Source: Rhodospirillaceae bacterium UBA6219
Lineage (GTDB): Bacteria > Pseudomonadota > Alphaproteobacteria > Rhodospirillales > Magnetospirillaceae
Reading direction: 5' to 3'
NCBI GenBank assembly: GCA_002435715.1
Contig: DISD01000074.1
Location: 3,392 to 12,380, forward strand
DNA: 8,989 nucleotides
Both the position numbers and the translations under genes were made by a program. Of the stretch, positions 5,754-8,989 are shown in pieces (positions within the stretch are counted from its first letter, which is position 1; each line of letters begins with the position of its first letter). A model generated the notes under the pieces. That model had not been told where the DNA came from. It saw only the letters and a list, made by a program, of their open reading frames with translations, and did no database searches.

Positions 5754-8656
5754 TCCTCTTCCTTGCCGATTTTTTCCAAGATCGGCCAGAATTCCAGGAA
5801 CAGCGCCGATTTGTCGGGGCTGTCGCGGCCGCCCTGGTCGGGATGGAAGGCGCGGGCGAAGGCCCGCTTGGCGTCGCGGAAGCGATAATCGATGGCGGCG
5901 TTCAAGGCGGCATTGGTGCCGGGCCGCGCCTTGGCCACCGCCAAGGCGTCTTTCAGCACCTCGATCTTGTTGGCCGACAGATTGGCCTCGGCCTCGGCCC
6001 GTTCGGCCCGCTGCAACAAGGCTTCGGCACGGGCCTGCCAATCGACGTCGGGGCGCGGCGGCGGCTTGGCCGCGACCGGTGCCGGCGCCACCGGGGCAGG
6101 GGCAGGAGCCGAAATCGGCATGGGCGGCGGTGCCGCCGCCGCTTCCTTGCGGGCCTGTTCCAATTGCCGTTCCAAATCGGCGATACGGCGCGAACTGTCC
6201 AAACGCAGACGCGCCAGTTCCAGTCTTTGCTCTTCGGCCTGACGGGCCAAGTCGGCATCTGGCGACATCGCCGACGACAGCGAATCAGCCTCCGCCTTGC
6301 GCCGTTCTGTCGCCATTTCCGCCTTCAGCCGCTCCGCCACCTCGCCGGCCATGCGGGCAGCGTCACGGGCGGCTTCCAATTCCTGGCGCCACTGGGCCTG
6401 CAGACGGATTTGGGCCTGACGTTCCTGCTCGGCCTGTTCCGCCTGGGTCCGCACCGTGGACAGGGAATCCACTTGCTGGCGGGCCAAATCCAGTTCCTCG
6501 CGCAAGCCTGCAAGCAAGCTTTCTGCCGCTGCTTGAGTGGCCTCGGCCTCTTGCGCCTTGGCCCGCTGCACCTGGGCCTCGACGCGGCTTTGCTCGGCCT
6601 GATGGCGCAAATCGTCCAATTCGCTTTCCAACTGGGCCTGGCTCTGGCGCTGAGCCGCCAAGTCCTTTTCGACCGCGTTGATCCGGGCCTTGGCCTGTTT
6701 CAACTCGTCGGTCAGAATGTGATGATTGCTGCCGGTTTCTGCGACGTTTTGGCGTTCGGCGCTTAATTGCGCCTCCAACGCCGCTTCACGCTCCTTGGCC
6801 GCCTGCACGGCCTGATCCAAGGATTGCTGATTGCGGGCCGCTTCTTCTTGGGCTTCGCGGGCGGTTTGCAGATCCGCCTCCACCACCGCCAGACGGGCCT
6901 TGGCTTCTTGCAACTCATCTTGCAGCGACGCGCTATCCGCCTTGGTCTCGCGCTCGGCTTGCAGATCGGCTTCCAGCGCGGCCGCCCGGTCTTCGGCCGC
7001 CTGCAATGCCTCGCGCAGCGCGCCATGGGCGTTCGCCCCTTGTGCATGGGCATCGGTGGCGATCTGCAGATCCGCTTCCAACACCGCCAAACGGGCGGTT
7101 GCTTCCTGCAAGGCATCGCGCAAGGCTTGGCTTTCGCCCCCCTCTTCGGCTTGCGCTTGCAGCAGCGGGGTCAACTGGGCTTCCAAGGCCGCCACACGAT
7201 CTTCGGCGGAACGCAGCGACCCTTGCAGACCCTCGGCATGCTGGGCGCTCTCGGCCTGCGCGTCCCGAACCGCTTGCAACTCGGCTTCCAATTTGGTCCG
7301 TTGGCCGGCCTCTGCTTCCAGCGTCTCTTCCAGATCGGCGACATGGCCTTGCGACAGGGCCAGTTCCCCCAGCAAGGACGACAATTCGTCCTCTTTCTCC
7401 TGGCGCGCCGCCCGTTCGCCCACCAGTTCCAGCTGCAGCGTTTCCAGCTTGGACTTGGCGGCTTCCAATTCCGCGGTCAGGGCGTGCTGAGCCCCGGCAT
7501 ATTCGCCGGCATGGCGGATTTCCTGTTGCGCCTGGGCCTGTTCAAAACGCTCCAACCATTGCGCCAGTTCCAACTTGTGCTGCTGACGCATGACGTCCAC
7601 GTCTTCGGCGTGGCTTTCTTCCAATTCGGTCAAACGCAACTTCAGATCGGCGATCTGGCGGCGGGCGTCGCTGAGTGACCATTCGCCATTGGTGCGGGTT
7701 TCCGCCAGTTCCTCGGCATGGCGCACCCGAAGGGCGGCCAGTTCCGCCTGATGGGCCTGGGAAGCGGCATCCAGCGCCGCCTGCTTGTCCGCTGCCGCTT
7801 GCTCCAAACGCTGGCTCGCCACCTCCAGGCTGGTGGCGGCTTCGACGCCAAGATCCGCACGCAATTGCGCCAAATCCGCCTCGGCTTGCTGACGGCTTTC
7901 GGCCAACTGGGCACGCAAGGCCGCCTCGACCCCGGCCAATCGCTCTTCGGCCTCGGCCTTGCGGATTTCTTCCTCGGCGCTTTGGCGGTCCAGTTGCGCC
8001 TGGATTTCGGCCAGGGCCAAGTCAGTGCGTTCGGCCGCTTCCTGCAAGCGGTCGCGCAATTCGTCGGCATGCGCCTGTTGGGCATAACCCAGGTCGCCTT
8101 CCAACTGGGCGATGCGGGCATGGGCCGCATCCAAATCCACCTGGGTTTCATCGCGCCCGGCTTGCCGGGCTTTCAGCAATTCCCCCTGGTAGACGCGCTG
8201 GAAATCCTCCACCAGTTTTTCCAATTGCTCGACCCGCAGGCGCTTGCGTTCGACCTCGTCGCGCATGCGCGCCATCTCGGCTTGAGCCTCGGCCATGAAC
8301 TCGGCCCGCAATCCGGCAGCCGAACGCTGATGGGCCGCCTCGATTTCCTGGACCATGCGGTCATGGGCCTGCTTTTGCTCGGCCATGGCCTTGCCATGGG
8401 TTTCGTGCAGGCGCTCCAGCTCGATTTCGTAATTGTCCAACAGCCGCGACACGTGGGCGGCGTCCTTGATGTTGCGTTTGCGACCGCCGGCCCGCCACAT
8501 CCAATAACGCAGGTTCTGACCCAACTTGGCCGATTTGTCGGCTTGTTCCGCCTTGCCCGCATTCGCCGATCCGCCGTCAGCACCCTGCAGCAGGCGCTCG
8601 GTCAGCGCCATGGTGGTGTTGAGGTCCAGTTCGCGGTCACGGTCGTTGTCGTTCAT
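5750..8656 (-). CDS. Large coiled-coil protein with C-terminal J-domain-like (HPD) segment
   Basis: The 968-aa product has no signal peptide or membrane segment, so it is probably cytoplasmic. Residues 1-40 look disordered. A basic, aromatic patch (LRYWMWRAGGRKRNIKDAAH) precedes almost 770 residues of continuous Ala/Glu/Gln/Leu/Arg heptads, a very long coiled coil. Residues 477-675 are built of repeats of about 35 residues. A Pro/Ala linker (about 838-870, containing SAPAPAPVAPAPVAAKPPP) leads to a helix and then a C-terminal segment with DAKRAFARAFHPDQGG. The tripeptide H938-P939-D940, after a basic helix, is the J-domain signature that stimulates DnaK/Hsp70 ATPase. The segment is at the extreme C-terminus and ends with the helix FLEFWPILEKIG. 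I do not recognise a characterised family. ATG 8656 lacks a clear Shine-Dalgarno; Met16 is a possible later start. It converges on rmuC with overlapping stops. Confidence 0.83.
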   Translation of the reverse strand: MNDNDRDRELDLNTTMALTERLLQGADGGSANAGKAEQADKSAKLGQNLRYWMWRAGGRKRNIKDAAHVSRLLDNYEIELERLHETHGKAMAEQKQAHDRMVQEIEAAHQRSAAGLRAEFMAEAQAEMARMRDEVERKRLRVEQLEKLVEDFQRVYQGELLKARQAGRDETQVDLDAAHARIAQLEGDLGYAQQAHADELRDRLQEAAERTDLALAEIQAQLDRQSAEEEIRKAEAEERLAGVEAALRAQLAESRQQAEADLAQLRADLGVEAATSLEVASQRLEQAAADKQAALDAASQAHQAELAALRVRHAEELAETRTNGEWSLSDARRQIADLKLRLTELEESHAEDVDVMRQQHKLELAQWLERFEQAQAQQEIRHAGEYAGAQHALTAELEAAKSKLETLQLELVGERAARQEKEDELSSLLGELALSQGHVADLEETLEAEAGQRTKLEAELQAVRDAQAESAQHAEGLQGSLRSAEDRVAALEAQLTPLLQAQAEEGGESQALRDALQEATARLAVLEADLQIATDAHAQGANAHGALREALQAAEDRAAALEADLQAERETKADSASLQDELQEAKARLAVVEADLQTAREAQEEAARNQQSLDQAVQAAKEREAALEAQLSAERQNVAETGSNHHILTDELKQAKARINAVEKDLAAQRQSQAQLESELDDLRHQAEQSRVEAQVQRAKAQEAEATQAAAESLLAGLREELDLARQQVDSLSTVRTQAEQAEQERQAQIRLQAQWRQELEAARDAARMAGEVAERLKAEMATERRKAEADSLSSAMSPDADLARQAEEQRLELARLRLDSSRRIADLERQLEQARKEAAAAPPPMPISAPAPAPVAPAPVAAKPPPRPDVDWQARAEALLQRAERAEAEANLSANKIEVLKDALAVAKARPGTNAALNAAIDYRFRDAKRAFARAFHPDQGGRDSPDKSALFLEFWPILEKIGKEED
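6630..7228 (-). repeat. Degenerate 105-bp (35-residue) repeats within the coiled-coil gene
   Basis: At protein level, residues 477-511, 512-546, 547-577, 578-612, 613-647 and the start of a sixth at 648 align on a pattern L-x-x-x-L/V-x-x-A-x-x-R-x-x-x-(L/V)-E-x-x-L. Examples are LQGSLRSAEDRVAALEAQL, LRDALQEATARLAVLEADLQ, LREALQAAEDRAAALEADLQ and LQDELQEAKARLAVVEADLQ. Four spacings are 35 residues (five heptads) and one is 31, four short of a full turn of the pattern. This suggests growth by internal duplication of a five-heptad unit. Confidence 0.75.
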
Positions 8657-8732
8657 AAGCGGAAGAATGCCAGGAGTAACGCACTTGGAAAAGACGTAAA
8701 CCTGTGCGCGACAAGCGCTTTTCAGGCGGTGC

Positions 8733-8760
8733 TTGCGGGCCGGGCGCCAGGGTCTATACT
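8733..8760 (+). promoter_or_regulatory. Probable sigma-70-type promoter of argG
   Basis: TATACT (8755-8760) matches five of six -10 bases. TTGCGG (8733-8738), 16 nt upstream, keeps the TTG of the -35 and sits in CTTG, a form common in alphaproteobacteria. Transcription would start near 8767, giving a leader of about 33 nt before argG ATG 8800. The palindrome AAGCGCTT lies further upstream at 8713-8720 and could be an operator, but nothing else supports that. Confidence 0.5.
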
Positions 8761-8799
8761 GTCGGGCTCAACTCTACCCATTTCCCAGGGGCGTTTGCC

Positions 8800-8989
8800 A
8801 TGAAGGGCGAAGTCAAGAAGGTCGTGCTGGCGTATTCCGGCGGCCTGGATACCTCGATCATCCTGCGCTGGTTGCAGGACCAATATCAATGCGAAGTGGT
8901 GACCTTCACCGCCGACCTTGGCCAGGGCGAAGAGCTGGAGCCGGCGCGCAAGAAGGCCGAGCTGATGGGCATCAAGCCCGAGAACATCT
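8800..8989 (+). CDS. argG: Argininosuccinate synthase, N-terminal part (3' truncated by window)
   Basis: The first 63 codons are visible. Argininosuccinate synthase joins citrulline and aspartate using ATP, the penultimate step of arginine synthesis, in the cytoplasm. The N-terminus KKVVLAYSGGLDTSIILRWL contains the PP-motif ATP-pyrophosphatase loop SGGLDTS. It is followed by EVVTFTADLGQGEELEPARK, the standard second block of ArgG (TADLGQGEE). ATG 8800 has AGGGG (8787-8791) 8 nt upstream. The usual length is about 400 residues, so some 340 codons lie outside the window. It is transcribed divergently from the coiled-coil gene with 143 bases between the starts. Confidence 0.97.
   Translation, partial: MKGEVKKVVLAYSGGLDTSIILRWLQDQYQCEVVTFTADLGQGEELEPARKKAELMGIKPENI

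Noticed and set aside
5563..6766. Long plus-strand open frames beyond the end of rmuC
   Set aside because: They read antisense to the coiled-coil gene, are rich in Pro/Arg/Gly/Gln and lack domain logic; this is typical of frames opposite high-GC Ala/Glu/Gln-rich genes.
6767..8803. Long plus-strand frames opposite the coiled-coil gene, one running up to argG
   Set aside because: Their repetitive FQLG/LQ-like composition is the reverse complement of the heptad codons; no start signals or known motifs.

Overview
The window comes from a high-GC alphaproteobacterial chromosome. Gene content, protein wording and strong G/C third-position bias point to Rhodospirillales, with a Magnetospirillum-like organism as the best guess. 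This is an inference from style; no rRNA or other diagnostic marker is present. No phage, transposase, CRISPR array, tRNA or rRNA was seen. Genes are densely packed and no gene-free stretch reaches 300 bases.

Layout, left to right. (1) Bases 1-315 are the 3' end of an enoyl-CoA hydratase/isomerase family gene (+). (2) A perfect 19-bp hairpin (324-365) separates it from a convergent leftward operon. (3) That operon, in order of transcription, is a stand-alone cyclic-nucleotide-binding domain protein (2108-1764), a COQ10/RatA-type START-fold protein (1761-1336) and the flavin-dependent thymidylate synthase thyX (1319-384), with gaps of 2 and 16 nt. (4) Divergent from it, a rightward pair encodes a 168-aa protein with a DUF2786-like N-terminus and a small lipoprotein, coupled by an ATGA overlap. 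(5) An 84-bp direct tandem repeat (2991-3173, 2.2 copies) follows. It carries the stop codons of both the lipoprotein and the convergent DUF4139 gene. (6) A secreted DUF4139 protein (4540-3161, -) diverges from rmuC (4620-5753, +). (7) rmuC converges on a 968-aa coiled-coil protein (8656-5750, -), and their stop codons overlap in a single TTAA. The coiled-coil protein ends in a J-domain-like segment with an HPD tripeptide. (8) argG (from 8800, +) starts divergently, behind a recognisable promoter, and runs off the window.

Most genes are housekeeping: fatty-acid or related acyl-CoA metabolism, dTMP synthesis, quinone-associated lipid binding, nucleic-acid maintenance and arginine synthesis. 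The least explained parts are the repeat that supplies both convergent stop codons, the very long coiled-coil/J-like protein with an internal 35-residue periodicity, and the DUF2786-like/lipoprotein pair. No clear-cut new multi-gene system is evident. These three are the places to look.
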